Positions 23,103 to 32,158 of a stretch of 64,000 nucleotides of DNA are shown here, piece after piece. Origin of the DNA: JAVDCA01 sp035293985 (GTDB taxonomy: Bacteria > Pseudomonadota > Alphaproteobacteria > Rhizobiales > Xanthobacteraceae); contig DATGLS010000048.1 in assembly GCA_035293985.1 (NCBI GenBank), forward strand, positions 1-64,000, given 5' to 3'. Under the pieces are notes generated by a model. That model worked only from the letters and a program-made list of their open reading frames with translations. It did no database searches and was not told the origin of the DNA. How positions within the stretch are numbered: the first letter of the stretch is position 1; each line of letters starts with the position of its first letter. The translations under genes and the position numbers were made by a program.

Positions 23103-24206
23103 TCATCGCAATGCCTGCAGGAAGGAGCGCAACGAGGTGAGCTCGGCGGGCGTGACGTCGATGGTGGGCATCAGATTGCCGGGCTTGATCCGCTGTGGAT
23201 CGGAGATCCAGGCCGAGAGGTAACCAATGTTGTTCGGCACCGACTCTGCCGCGATCCCGTGCCGCTCCATCAGGTGGCTGAGATCGGGACCCACCCGCCC
23301 CTGTGCTTGCGTTCCTCGCACCGTATGGCAGACCGCGCAGCGGCGCATGAAGACCTGCTCGCCCCGCTCGGCGGCGCTCGCCTGCGGTTGGGCATCACCG
23401 AAGGCCGGCGGCTGGAGCTGGCGGTCCCACCAGGCGCGGAACTGGTCGGGCGGATCGGCGACCACCATCAATCCCATATGCGCGTGCTGCTGGCCGCAAT
23501 ACTCCGTGCAGCTGCCGCGATAGAAGCCGGGCTTGTCCGCCTGGATCCAGGTCCGATTTTGCTGCCCCGGAATGGTGTCCGTCTTTCCCGACAGCGCCGG
23601 GACCCAGAACGAGTGGATCACGTCGGCCGTGAGCAGCTCGATGCGGACCGGCTGGCCGACCGGAATGTGCGCCTCGTTCGCGGTGGTGAAATTGCGCGAG
23701 ACGTCGCCATCGTCATAGCGGTACTCCCACCACCATTGATGGCCAACAACCGTGATCGTGAACGCCGGCTTGCGCGGCGGCCCCGCCACATCGGCGAGAA
23801 CGGCGAAATCCCAGATCGTAAGTCCCAGCAGGACGAAAAACGTGAGGGTCGTTCCGACGTAGATCAGCGACAACCCGCGACCGGGCCGATCGATCGGAAC
23901 GTCGCCGACCTGGCCGCTGCGCGGCCGCATGCGCCGAAGCAGCGAACCGACGAGCACCATGATCCCGATGATCGCGACGACGGCGAGCGAGAGGACGATC
24001 GAGCCGTAAAGCAGGGAGACGACCGAATAGTTCTTCGGTCCGAACGCCGTCATGTAGGAGAGGCCACGCGAGAGAACCGGCTCGTCCTCCCCGCGCGCCA
24101 CGGCAGCGAGCGCGAGGATGGCCAACCCGATCGCCGCTCCGACCCGCAAGCCCCGCTCGAGCCCGCGAGCGAGCCGCTTGGTGTCCATGGGAGCGGCTGT
24201 CTGCAT
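23103..24206 (-). CDS. ctaC: caa3-type oxidase subunit II with fused cytochrome c
   Basis: A 367-residue subunit II. Two N-terminal helices anchor a periplasmic CuA domain: ligands lie in DVIHSFWVPALSGKTD and in CTEYCGQQHAHMG. A C-terminal cytochrome c domain follows, with heme motif CAVCHTV and a distal Met in GNLMPTIDVT. It receives electrons from soluble cytochrome c and passes them to ctaD. I chose the ATG at 24206, 10 nt after the upstream cytochrome stop with a GGGAG upstream. A longer frame to 24272 would overlap that gene by 56 nt. Confidence 0.93.
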   Translation of the reverse strand: MQTAAPMDTKRLARGLERGLRVGAAIGLAILALAAVARGEDEPVLSRGLSYMTAFGPKNYSVVSLLYGSIVLSLAVVAIIGIMVLVGSLLRRMRPRSGQVGDVPIDRPGRGLSLIYVGTTLTFFVLLGLTIWDFAVLADVAGPPRKPAFTITVVGHQWWWEYRYDDGDVSRNFTTANEAHIPVGQPVRIELLTADVIHSFWVPALSGKTDTIPGQQNRTWIQADKPGFYRGSCTEYCGQQHAHMGLMVVADPPDQFRAWWDRQLQPPAFGDAQPQASAAERGEQVFMRRCAVCHTVRGTQAQGRVGPDLSHLMERHGIAAESVPNNIGYLSAWISDPQRIKPGNLMPTIDVTPAELTSLRSFLQALR

Positions 24207-24216
24207 GGCGGCGCCG

Positions 24217-24939
24217 TCACTCCCTTCCGGGAGCGCTCGGCGGGCGTGCGTTGCCGGGGCTGCTCGGGACATTTGCGCTGGTGGCCCGGTGGGCGGTCGG
24301 CTTTTGGCCGTTGCTGAACGGCTCCGTGTAGTTCCACGGATCCGCGCTCTCCTTGAACTCCGCTGGGATCTGCTCGAGCCCGGGCAGATGCTCAGCCGCC
24401 GACACGGTGTTGCCCCAAGCCGGACGCGGAAACTTGTTGATGCTTTCGAGATAGCTGACCAGATCCCAGATCACGTTGCGCGGCAAGACCGTTCCCCAGG
24501 CCGGCATGCCCAGGGGCGCTCCATGTGAGATGACGAGGAAAAGCGTTGCGGGATCGTTGCCGTACTTGTAGAGGTCGCTCAACGCCGGGCCCATTCCGCC
24601 GCCGCCATTCGGCGCATGACAGCCGACGCAATTGAAGCTGTTGAAATATTTCATGCCGCGCTGAGCGGACTTTGGATCGCCGGCGAACGGATTCTTGATG
24701 TCGACATCGGCCGGGACCTTGCCTGGCGTGATATTGACCATCGGGACCCGCATGAAGTCGGTGCTCGGCATCGCATTGACGAGATTGCCCGGATTTGCAC
24801 TCCCGGCGCTTTGCTGACGCTCGGTCTGGAACGGCTGCAGCTGGTTGGGGCTGTTGCTCTGCGCGCAGACGTGATCGACGAACCCTGCTGCAGAGATCGC
24901 CAACGCTGCCGCAAGATGGGCGAGGACATGCCGGGACAT
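24217..24939 (-). CDS. Cytochrome c, probable electron acceptor of the PQQ dehydrogenase
   Basis: A 240-residue exported cytochrome. The start MSRHVLAHLAAALAISAAGF has a GAGGTGG site upstream and a signal peptide ending VCA-QS. One heme motif, NCVGCHAPNGGGG, lies near residue 103. A Met ligand is likely in APLGMPAWGTVLP. DLVSYLESINKF is the usual closing helix. Position between xoxJ (13 nt) and the oxidase subunit II suggests a XoxG-like role, taking electrons from XoxF. The proline-rich C-terminus is unusual. Confidence 0.85.
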   Translation of the reverse strand: MSRHVLAHLAAALAISAAGFVDHVCAQSNSPNQLQPFQTERQQSAGSANPGNLVNAMPSTDFMRVPMVNITPGKVPADVDIKNPFAGDPKSAQRGMKYFNSFNCVGCHAPNGGGGMGPALSDLYKYGNDPATLFLVISHGAPLGMPAWGTVLPRNVIWDLVSYLESINKFPRPAWGNTVSAAEHLPGLEQIPAEFKESADPWNYTEPFSNGQKPTAHRATSANVPSSPGNARPPSAPGRE

Positions 24940-24952
24940 TCGAACCACCTCT

Positions 24953-25870
24953 TCAGTCGTCGCTGTCGCCACGGTGCTGCGCCGTCTGCGGCAAGTCACG
25001 CCGCGGCGGCGGCGTCAGCAGCGGAACGCCATAACTCTCCAGCAGTGTTCTGATCTCGCCACCGCGACGCGCGATGATGTCATCAAGCTTCTCCCGGAGG
25101 ACGCGATCGCCTTTGCGCACGCCCATGCCGATGCTGTACCGGAAGGGCAGAGGCGCGAACTGCGCCGTGTCGGTGATCGGGGTGATCGTGAGCGCTACCG
25201 GCGACTGCTTGACGAAATATCCGGCGAGTGGTCCCCAAACGGCCGCGATGTCGACGTCGCCCCGCGCGACCGCGGCGACGATCCGCGCCGGGGGGTTCGG
25301 CTCGCGGTAATCGCCGTAGACCTGGTAGTAGGCCACATTGTCGAAGATGCCCTGCTTCGCGAGGGCATTGGCGGGCGGGGGGTTGGCCTGCTCCTCGCCG
25401 ACGATCTGGACGCCGACTTTGAGCGTGCGCAGCCGCCGATCGGTCATCGATGAAACGTCGAGACGCCGGTCGGCGCGCGTGACGAACACATAGCCGGAGG
25501 TGTAGTATGGCTTGGTGGTCTCGACGCCGGCGATGCCTTCCGGCAGCCCCATCACGACGTCGCATTGCTTCGCCTTGAGCGTCTCGCGAATGAACCCGCG
25601 ACGCTGAGCGTGCCACGTATAGGCGACGGGCTCGGCAAGATCCCCTGCGACGAGATCGGCGAGCTTGTTCTCGAAACCCACCTGCGCCTGGTTGGAGAAC
25701 GGCAGATTATTGGGATCGGCGCACACTCGGAACACTTTAGCATCGTCGCCCCGAGCGGCAGTCGGCGAGGCGCCGGCCGCCAACGCCAGGGCCGCTAGGC
25801 TGATGGCCCTGCCCAGTCCGGCACGCCGCGCCACTTCCACCCGGCGGCCCTTCCGCTCACTTCGGCGCAT
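24953..25870 (-). CDS. xoxJ: XoxJ/MoxJ-like periplasmic protein of the PQQ dehydrogenase system
   Basis: About 305 residues with an Arg-rich N-terminus and a signal segment (AISLAALALAAGASPTAA). The mature protein is a periplasmic-binding-protein fold of the family linked to quinoprotein dehydrogenases. Recognisable blocks are FRVCADPNNLPFSNQAQVGF, KQCDVVMGLPEGIAGVETTK and YYTSGYVFVTRADR. XoxJ is thought to help maturation or activation of XoxF. The start ATG at 25870 overlaps the xoxF stop by 14 nt; a start further upstream would overlap more. Confidence 0.9.
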   Translation of the reverse strand: MRRSERKGRRVEVARRAGLGRAISLAALALAAGASPTAARGDDAKVFRVCADPNNLPFSNQAQVGFENKLADLVAGDLAEPVAYTWHAQRRGFIRETLKAKQCDVVMGLPEGIAGVETTKPYYTSGYVFVTRADRRLDVSSMTDRRLRTLKVGVQIVGEEQANPPPANALAKQGIFDNVAYYQVYGDYREPNPPARIVAAVARGDVDIAAVWGPLAGYFVKQSPVALTITPITDTAQFAPLPFRYSIGMGVRKGDRVLREKLDDIIARRGGEIRTLLESYGVPLLTPPPRRDLPQTAQHRGDSDD

Positions 25871-27800
25871 TGCCCTGCCCCGGGTTCGGCGGGCTCGGCG
25901 GCGGCCCACTCGCGCCGTTGGTCTGCGGTGCCGGTGCCGGCTGCGGGCTCTGGGCGCGCTCGGTCGCAGGCCCGAGCGCGAAAACGAGCAGTGTGCTGCC
26001 GCCGGCGGTCACTGCCGGCAAATCCTGCGTCGCGCCGGTGAAGCCGAGCGCGGCATTGCGCACATGCGGATCGATGTTGGCGTTGGCGACGGCGCCCGGC
26101 CAGCCGCCGACGCCGGAGAGGACCGCGATGTATTGCGTGCCGTTCACGGCGTAGCTGATCGGCTGCGCGATCATTCCGGACGGCGTGCGGAACTGCCAGA
26201 GCACCTTCCCGGTCTTGGCATCGACCGCCTTGAACAAGCGGTCGAGCGTTCCGTAGAAGACCACATCGCCGGCGGTCGCGAGTGCCCCCGTCCACACCGG
26301 AAACTTCTCGTGGATCGCCCATACCTTTTTGCGCGCAACCGGATCCCAAGCCATGAACTCACCGCGGTAGCCGCCCGGGCCCGCATACATGTCGACGGTA
26401 GCGCCCACGTAGGGCGTTCCGGCGATGTAGCCGACCTCGGAGGTCTTCCAGTTCATGCACAGGTGCTGGTGTGGCACGTAGATGAGCTTGGTGCGCGGCG
26501 AATAGGCGGACGGCTGCCAGTCCTTGGCACCGTCGGCAACCGGGCAGACATCGACCACCGTCTTGCCGAGGTGCGGCGTCAGCCCCTCGTTGCGGATGAT
26601 CCGCCCCGTCTTCATGTCGACGCCTTTGCTGACGTTTATGTAGTCGTACGGGTCGGCGGACAGAAGCTCGCCGGTCTGGCGATCGAGGACATAGATGTAG
26701 CCGTTGCGTCCGATGTGGACGATGGTCTTGCGCGTCTGATTGTTGATCGGCAGATCGAGCAGCAGGCTCTCGTTGATCTCGTCATAGTCGAACAGATCGT
26801 GCGGGCTCATCTGGTAGGCCCATTTGGCCATGCCGCTATCGGGATCTCGCGCGAACAGCGTCGTGGTCCACAGGTTGTCGCCTGGCCGCTGCTCGTGATT
26901 CCACGGGCCCGGATTGCCGGTGCCGTAGTAGATCGTGTTGAGATCCGGATCGTACTGAATCCAGCCCCACATGGTGCCGCCGCCGATCTTCCACGCATCC
27001 GGCGGCCACGTCTTCACGCCGAGATCCTTGCCTTTCATCCAGTCGAACTGGGGCTTGAAATTCTCGCCGATCAGCACGTCCTTGTCGGGACCCGCCGTGT
27101 AGGCCCGCCAGGCGATTTGCCCGGAATTCTCGTCGACCGCCGTCACCCAGCCGCGCACGCCCAGCTCGCCGCCGCTGTTGCCGATCAGCACCTTGCCCTT
27201 GACCACCAGCGGCGCCATCGTGATCGTCTCGCCCTTGTTGATGTCGCCGAGCTTGGTGTGCCAGAGCTCCTTGCCGGTCTTGGCATCGATCGCCACCGAA
27301 TAGTCGTCGAGCGTGTTGAGGAAGATCTTGCCGTTGTCGTAAGCGAGCCCGCGCGAAACGACATCGCAGCACGCGACCCCTGTCGCCGATAGATCTGGTT
27401 TGGGGCTGTACGACCATTTGAGCTCGCCGGTCGCCGCGTCGAGTGCGAACACCTGGTTGGGGTGCGGGCCCGCGTACGGAGCGACGATGTACATCGTGCC
27501 ATCGATCACGAGCGGCGCCGCCTCCTGGCCCTTGTCGGCGCCGTCCGCAAAGGTCCACGCCAGATGCAACTGGCTCACATTGGAAGTATTGATCTGGTCA
27601 AGCGCGCTGAAGCGCGTATTGGCGTAATCGTGCGGCGCCATCGGCCATTGGTTCGGATCCCGACTGAGCGAAATGAGGTCAGACGAGGCGCCATTCGGCG
27701 ACGGCTGGGATTGCCCGGTTCCTATGTTGGGAATTAGACTGACACCGATGGTAATCACGCTAAAAACGACAAACCTATTTCTCTTTATGGAATCAAGCAT
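25857..27800 (-). CDS. xoxF: Lanthanide-type PQQ-dependent alcohol/methanol dehydrogenase
   Basis: A 647-residue periplasmic eight-bladed propeller quinoprotein that oxidises methanol or other alcohols and gives electrons to cytochrome c. The start MLDSIKRNRFVVFS has a GAGGGG site; a signal segment ends near residue 29. The vicinal disulfide is Cys144-Cys145 (GVACCDVVSR), metal ligands are Glu212 (GGELGVRG) and Asn of YYGTGNPGPWN, and the catalytic Asp338 is followed by Asp340 (FDYDEINE). This D-x-D marks lanthanide-dependent enzymes; Ca2+-type MxaF has Ala there. The C-terminal 30 residues are Pro-rich and unusual. The open frame extends upstream, but without a ribosome site. Confidence 0.93.
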   Translation of the reverse strand: MLDSIKRNRFVVFSVITIGVSLIPNIGTGQSQPSPNGASSDLISLSRDPNQWPMAPHDYANTRFSALDQINTSNVSQLHLAWTFADGADKGQEAAPLVIDGTMYIVAPYAGPHPNQVFALDAATGELKWSYSPKPDLSATGVACCDVVSRGLAYDNGKIFLNTLDDYSVAIDAKTGKELWHTKLGDINKGETITMAPLVVKGKVLIGNSGGELGVRGWVTAVDENSGQIAWRAYTAGPDKDVLIGENFKPQFDWMKGKDLGVKTWPPDAWKIGGGTMWGWIQYDPDLNTIYYGTGNPGPWNHEQRPGDNLWTTTLFARDPDSGMAKWAYQMSPHDLFDYDEINESLLLDLPINNQTRKTIVHIGRNGYIYVLDRQTGELLSADPYDYINVSKGVDMKTGRIIRNEGLTPHLGKTVVDVCPVADGAKDWQPSAYSPRTKLIYVPHQHLCMNWKTSEVGYIAGTPYVGATVDMYAGPGGYRGEFMAWDPVARKKVWAIHEKFPVWTGALATAGDVVFYGTLDRLFKAVDAKTGKVLWQFRTPSGMIAQPISYAVNGTQYIAVLSGVGGWPGAVANANIDPHVRNAALGFTGATQDLPAVTAGGSTLLVFALGPATERAQSPQPAPAPQTNGASGPPPSPPNPGQGNAPK

Positions 27801-28109
27801 TGAAAACCCCTCAAAACCAGACGAACGCCGCAAGAAAAACTGGACCTTAACAAAATCGTTCCGCATAGCGGCGAAATGCCCAGCCATGATCCTCACAGGG
27901 CGAAGTCTCTCATTGGCGAGGAGCATTGCGCCGAATTGCCTTCGCGCCCCATGGCTCGCTCCTGATGCGGCGTGCGATTTCGTGCGCGCAGGCGGGGAAC
28001 CGACAGCATCCTGGCTCGTTCGCCTCGCGAGTGCTCGACGCCTTTGCGCGCCAACGTCCCTCGCGCAAAATCCGTCGGCACGCCTGTGGTCGCCTCCGCG
28101 AGGGACGCC
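27801..28109. promoter_or_regulatory. Divergent promoter region xoxF / cytochrome c
   Basis: A 309-nt stretch between the minus-strand xoxF operon and the plus-strand cytochrome c gene, so it should contain both promoters. The segment 27740-27860 is clearly AT-richer than its surroundings, as expected upstream of xoxF. I find no convincing -35/-10 pair or operator palindrome. The rest shows no gene. Confidence 0.5.
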
Positions 28110-28607
28110 ATGCAAATCATTCCTGACGTGATGCATCTCCGGTCGGCTCTGGGAGCCGGGGCCGCCTTGGCCGTCATCGGCGCCCTATGGACCGGGCCGA
28201 TCAGGGCACAATCTCCGGCGCAACCGCAGCCGGCCCAGCTCAGGACCGGGTCCGAGGTCTACATGCAGGCGCGATGTTTCGCCTGTCATGGCGAATTCGG
28301 GTTCGGCGGCGCCGGTCCGCGGTTTCGCGGAGATCGCTTCCTCGGGCTGACCGATTATGTGATCGGCCAGATCCTGGTGGGCCGAGACATCATGCCGCCT
28401 TACGGCGAGACTCTGAGCGACGATCAGGTCGCCGCCGTCGCGACCTATGTGCGCAACAGCTGGGGCAATCGGTTCGGCCCGGTGCAGCCGCAGCAGGTCG
28501 CCGCCATTCGCAAGGACGTCAAGGCGCATCCACCCCAGGGCCAACCGCATCTGCCCGAATCGCCGCCGCCAGCCGCGACAGAGCAATCGCAGGGTGAAAC
28601 GAAATAG
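28110..28607 (+). CDS. Exported cytochrome c, divergent from xoxF
   Basis: A 165-residue protein with a signal peptide (about residues 8-34, ending IRA-QS) and one heme site, ARCFACHGEFGFGGAG. The distal Met is likely in GRDIMPPYGETLSDDQVAAV. A proline/glutamine-rich tail follows YVRNSWGNRFG. This is close in layout to small cytochromes adjoining PQQ dehydrogenases. The ATG at 28110 follows GAGGGA; 28131 is an alternative. A GCCGGC inverted repeat (28607-28623) lies just after it. Confidence 0.85.
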   Translation: MQIIPDVMHLRSALGAGAALAVIGALWTGPIRAQSPAQPQPAQLRTGSEVYMQARCFACHGEFGFGGAGPRFRGDRFLGLTDYVIGQILVGRDIMPPYGETLSDDQVAAVATYVRNSWGNRFGPVQPQQVAAIRKDVKAHPPQGQPHLPESPPPAATEQSQGETK

Positions 28608-28669
28608 CCGGCCTTCAGCCGGCACGCGGCGGGATTTTCCGGCGCGATCTTTGTTGGAGAACCGCATCA

Positions 28670-29596
28670 ATGGCGAGAATGGCAAGAATGACAAGTCACT
28701 TCCATTTGCGTCCAATCGGTCCTGCCGTAGTGAGCGCCGCGGTACTTTCGCTTTGCTCGACCGGATTGTATGCGCAGACGGCCCCGCCGAACTGCCCGGT
28801 CGATCACGATCAGCTCGTCCAGGCGCTCAAGCAGAACGTGCATGCGAGCGGCGGCCCCGACAATGGCGGCATGCCGGTCAATGAATGGGCCGCGGTCGTC
28901 GACCGGTTCGGGAATGTGTGCGCCGTGGCGTTCAGCGGCGCGAAAGCGACCGATCAATGGCTCGGGAGCCGCGCGATCGCGATCGAGAAGGCGAATACGG
29001 TCGTTTCCTTCAGCCTCGATACTTTCGCGCTGTCGACTGCGAACTTGTGGGCGCAGTCACAGCCGGGCGGCTACCTCTTCGGCGCGGCTGCCAGCAACCC
29101 ACCGGTGCCGCAGGAGCTTTATGCCGGCGAGCCCTCGCAATACGGCACCACTTCGGACCCCCTGGTCGGCAAGCATCCGGGCGGCGTGATCGCGTTCGGC
29201 GGCGGGCTCGCGCTCTACGATAAGGGTCACCTCGTCGGCGGGCTCGGCGCAAGCGGCAACACGCCGTGCGCCGACCACAACATCGCCTGGCGCGTGCGCC
29301 AGAAGCTCGGCCTCAACAAAGTGCCGGATGGGCCGACCTCCGAGCACAACGACGCGATCGTCTATGACGTGGCGGCGGACGGGAAGAGCAAGAGCGGTTG
29401 GGGCCATCCGACCTGCGGCCACAATGCGCCGGACGTCGCCAAGCAGATCGGCGCCGGCATCGTCATGTCCCAACTCAACCAGCCGCCCGCCCGCCCGGAC
29501 GGGCAACTCGGGCAACCGATGCCGCCGCCCCACGCCCAGGCGCCGCGACAGAACGATCGGCACGGACGCCGAACGCTGCCACGCTGGCAACGCTAG
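28670..29596 (+). CDS. GlcG/HbpS-family heme-binding-like protein
   Basis: A 308-residue exported protein with a signal peptide (PAVVSAAVLSLCSTGLYAQ). The central domain is of the GlcG/HbpS type: VNEWAAVVDRFGNVCAVAFS, SRAIAIEKANTVVSFSLD, KHPGGVIAFGGGLALYDKGH and VGGLGASGNTPCADHNIAW. Members bind heme or small ligands and are often next to PQQ-dehydrogenase genes. The C-terminal 40 residues are rich in Pro, Gln and Arg. It follows the cytochrome by 62 nt. Confidence 0.85.
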   Translation: MARMARMTSHFHLRPIGPAVVSAAVLSLCSTGLYAQTAPPNCPVDHDQLVQALKQNVHASGGPDNGGMPVNEWAAVVDRFGNVCAVAFSGAKATDQWLGSRAIAIEKANTVVSFSLDTFALSTANLWAQSQPGGYLFGAAASNPPVPQELYAGEPSQYGTTSDPLVGKHPGGVIAFGGGLALYDKGHLVGGLGASGNTPCADHNIAWRVRQKLGLNKVPDGPTSEHNDAIVYDVAADGKSKSGWGHPTCGHNAPDVAKQIGAGIVMSQLNQPPARPDGQLGQPMPPPHAQAPRQNDRHGRRTLPRWQR

Positions 29597-29632
29597 ATCG
29601 CCGATGAGATCGAGACCAGACAGGAGCCGCAC

Positions 29633-30439
29633 ATGAGCTCTCAGGCCTTTGTGCCGTACTGCGGACATCCTCCGGTCCCGGGCGCGCTGATCTGGAATAC
29701 CGATCCCGTACTGATCACGGCCTTGCTCGGCATCGGCGCCGCCTACGCGTGGGGCTGCCGGGGCACAGGCGCGCCCTCGCCTTCCGAACGCGGCCTGTTC
29801 GGCGCCGGGCTTGCGATCACGGCCGCAGCGTTGATCTCGCCGCTGTGCAATCTGAGCGTGGCGCTGTTCTCCGCCCGCGTCACGCAGCACATCGTGCTGA
29901 CGCTCGTCGCCGCTCCGCTGGTCGTCCTCGGACGACCCGACAAGGCGTGGGCAGGGATCGCCGGTACGCACATCCGCGCGGCTTGCGAGGGGCGGCACGC
30001 GATGACGCTTGCCGGGGTTGCGTTCGCCGCCGCCATGTGGACCTGGCATCTCCCCGGCCCGTACGACGCCACGCTCCAGAACAACTACGTCTATTGGACG
30101 ATGCACGTCACCACGTTCGGCTCGGCACTGCTGCTGTGGCACCAGCTGTTCTTGCGCCAAGCCGAACGGCCCGCAGCCGCCCTGCTCGTCGGCTTCGGCA
30201 CCGCGATGCAGATGAGCCTGCTCGGTGCGGTCCTGACGCTTGCGCCTCGCGCGCTGTTTGCGGTGCATTTCGGCACGACCTCGCCATGGGGACTGTCGCC
30301 GCTGCAGGACCAGCAACTCGGCGGGCTCATCATGTGGGTGCCGGGCGGCCTGCTGTTCACCGCGTATGCGCTCGTCACTTTGGCACTCTGGCTCGGCGAC
30401 GCGCGCGAGCCGGTGCGGCCGCCCCAAGCGGCGCAATAG
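29633..30439 (+). CDS. ctaG: Cytochrome c oxidase assembly protein, CtaG (caa3-type) family
   Basis: A 268-residue polytopic membrane protein with about seven helices. The family (caa3_CtaG) delivers or inserts copper in caa3-type oxidases. Typical parts are AALISPLCNLSVALFSARVT, QHIVLTLVAAPLVVLGRPDK, TWHLPGPYDATLQNNYVYW and HVTTFGSALLLWHQLFLRQ. It precedes ctaB and faces the oxidase operon, consistent with assembly of the enzyme encoded at 20538-24206. Confidence 0.9.
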   Translation: MSSQAFVPYCGHPPVPGALIWNTDPVLITALLGIGAAYAWGCRGTGAPSPSERGLFGAGLAITAAALISPLCNLSVALFSARVTQHIVLTLVAAPLVVLGRPDKAWAGIAGTHIRAACEGRHAMTLAGVAFAAAMWTWHLPGPYDATLQNNYVYWTMHVTTFGSALLLWHQLFLRQAERPAAALLVGFGTAMQMSLLGAVLTLAPRALFAVHFGTTSPWGLSPLQDQQLGGLIMWVPGGLLFTAYALVTLALWLGDAREPVRPPQAAQ

Positions 30440-30502
30440 CGTGTCCCGCAGGCGCCAGCAGCTTTCTGGCGCGTTCCCGAACACCGCCTGTGAGCGTCGA
30501 CG

Positions 30503-31438
30503 ATGTCGCTGACGGTCCAGGATAACGCGCTCGCCAAGCCGGTCGAAGCGCACCGGAGCCGCGCAACGCTCTTATCCGACTATCTCGTGCTGGGAAAACC
30601 GCGCGTGATGACGCTCGTGATGTTCACGGCGACGGTCGGCCTCGCGGTCGCCCCGCGCCATCCGCATCCGCTGCGCGACGTGGTCGCGCTCCTCTGCATC
30701 GCGGCCGGCGCCGCTGCCGCCGGCGCCCTCAATATGTGGTACGATGCCGATATCGATGCCGTGATGGCACGCACCGATAAGCGGCCGATTCCCGCCGGCC
30801 GCGTCAGCCGGGCGGAAGCGCTCGCGGTCGGCCTCGCATCGGCGCTGGCCTCGGTCGGCGCGCTGGCGCTCCTGGTGAACGGCCTATCGGCGGTGCTGCT
30901 CGGATCGACGATCGCCTTCTATGTGATCGTCTACACGATGTGGCTCAAGCGCTCGACGCCGCAGAACATCGTCATCGGCGGCGCGGCTGGCGCACTTCCG
31001 CCGCTGATCGGCTGGACGGCAGCCACGGGCGATGTTGCGATCGAGCCGCTCGCGCTCGTGCTCATCATCTTCCTCTGGACGCCGCCGCACTTCTGGGCGC
31101 TCTCCTTGTGGCGCGCAGCCGATTACGCGCGTGCCGGCGTTCCTATGCTGCCGGTGGTCGCAGGTCCAGCGGCGACGCGGCGACAGATCCTGACCTATGC
31201 GTTGGTGCTCGCGCCCTGCGGCGCTCTGCCGTGGGTCTTGGGCAGCGCCAGCATGCTCTATGGGGTATTCGCACTTTGCGCCGGCGGAGCGCTCGCGGCG
31301 CTCGCATTCGAGCTATGGCGGTCGGCGAGCGAACGCACGGCCAAGAAACTGTTCGGGTGGTCGATCCTTTATCTTTTTTCGTTGTTCGCCGCGCTGCTGC
31401 TCGATGCGAGATTGAGCCTGCTGTTTGCCAGGTCTTGA
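30503..31438 (+). CDS. ctaB: Protoheme IX farnesyltransferase (heme O synthase)
   Basis: A 311-residue UbiA-family prenyltransferase that adds a farnesyl group to heme b to make heme O. The first Asp-rich motif is NMWYDADIDAVMARTDKRPI. WTPPHFWALSLWRAADYARA is the second conserved segment. About nine helices are evident, and the length is normal. It is 63 nt downstream of ctaG. It provides the precursor of the heme A used by the oxidase. Confidence 0.95.
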   Translation: MSLTVQDNALAKPVEAHRSRATLLSDYLVLGKPRVMTLVMFTATVGLAVAPRHPHPLRDVVALLCIAAGAAAAGALNMWYDADIDAVMARTDKRPIPAGRVSRAEALAVGLASALASVGALALLVNGLSAVLLGSTIAFYVIVYTMWLKRSTPQNIVIGGAAGALPPLIGWTAATGDVAIEPLALVLIIFLWTPPHFWALSLWRAADYARAGVPMLPVVAGPAATRRQILTYALVLAPCGALPWVLGSASMLYGVFALCAGGALAALAFELWRSASERTAKKLFGWSILYLFSLFAALLLDARLSLLFARS

Positions 31439-31642
31439 GCGTTCGATCAGCACGAGACGACCGCCGTCGCGCTCCTCGATCTGCGCGGCCGGTTGTCGCG
31501 GCATCAAATCGCCCACCCCAAGGAACGCGGGTGCGCATGCGGGCTTGGTGTTTACAAAGGGTGCGAGGCGATCGGGTGACGGCGGGCAATCCGGCCGGGC
31601 GAGCGCCCGCACCTCCCGGGGCCGGAACAACATCCCGCAACC

Positions 31643-32158
31643 ATGGAGCTGGCCATCATGCATTCGCCGAAACGCGGCACTGTTCGAAAGCTGGCGGAGG
31701 GTCTCGGCTGGTTCAGCATCGCGCTCGGCATCACCGAGCTCGCCGCCGGTGGCCCGCTGTCGCGGTGGCTCGGCATGCGCAGGCGTGGCGCGCTGATCCG
31801 ATCCTACGGGGCCCGCGAGGTGGTGACGGGGGCCGGCATCATCGTGGATGGATCGCGCGGCTGGCTGTGGGGCCGCGTTGCGGGCGACATGGTCGACATT
31901 GCGACTCTCGCCCTATCGCTCAGGCGCGGCCGCGCGCGAACGAATGCGAGCGTGGCGCTCGCCGCGGTCGCTGGTGTCACCGCGCTCGACGTGTTTTGTG
32001 CGCTGATGCTCGGACGGCGCTCGCGCTCGCAAACCGCGCTGCTTACGGCGCGCGGGACCGTGCAGGGCCTGAGCGCCCTTCCCCAGCGCGTCACGGCCGC
32101 GGTCCGCCAGCCGATCCAGGCGCAACTGAGCCGGCTGCCGCAACGATTGACCCGGTGA
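31643..32158 (+). CDS. Membrane protein of unknown function
   Basis: A 171-residue protein with several weak hydrophobic segments (LGWFSIALGITELAAGGPLS, REVVTGAGIIVDGSRGWLWG and AVAGVTALDVFCALMLG). This pattern resembles proteins annotated as cyclase/dehydrase-like in Rhizobiales, which usually sit before a SRPBCC-family gene, as here. I do not assign a function. It begins after a 204-nt gap that shows no other feature. Confidence 0.7.
   Translation: MELAIMHSPKRGTVRKLAEGLGWFSIALGITELAAGGPLSRWLGMRRRGALIRSYGAREVVTGAGIIVDGSRGWLWGRVAGDMVDIATLALSLRRGRARTNASVALAAVAGVTALDVFCALMLGRRSRSQTALLTARGTVQGLSALPQRVTAAVRQPIQAQLSRLPQRLTR

Noticed and set aside
25665..27392. 575-codon plus-strand frame opposite xoxF and xoxJ
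   Set aside because: Shadow of two well-identified minus-strand genes, without protein-like features.
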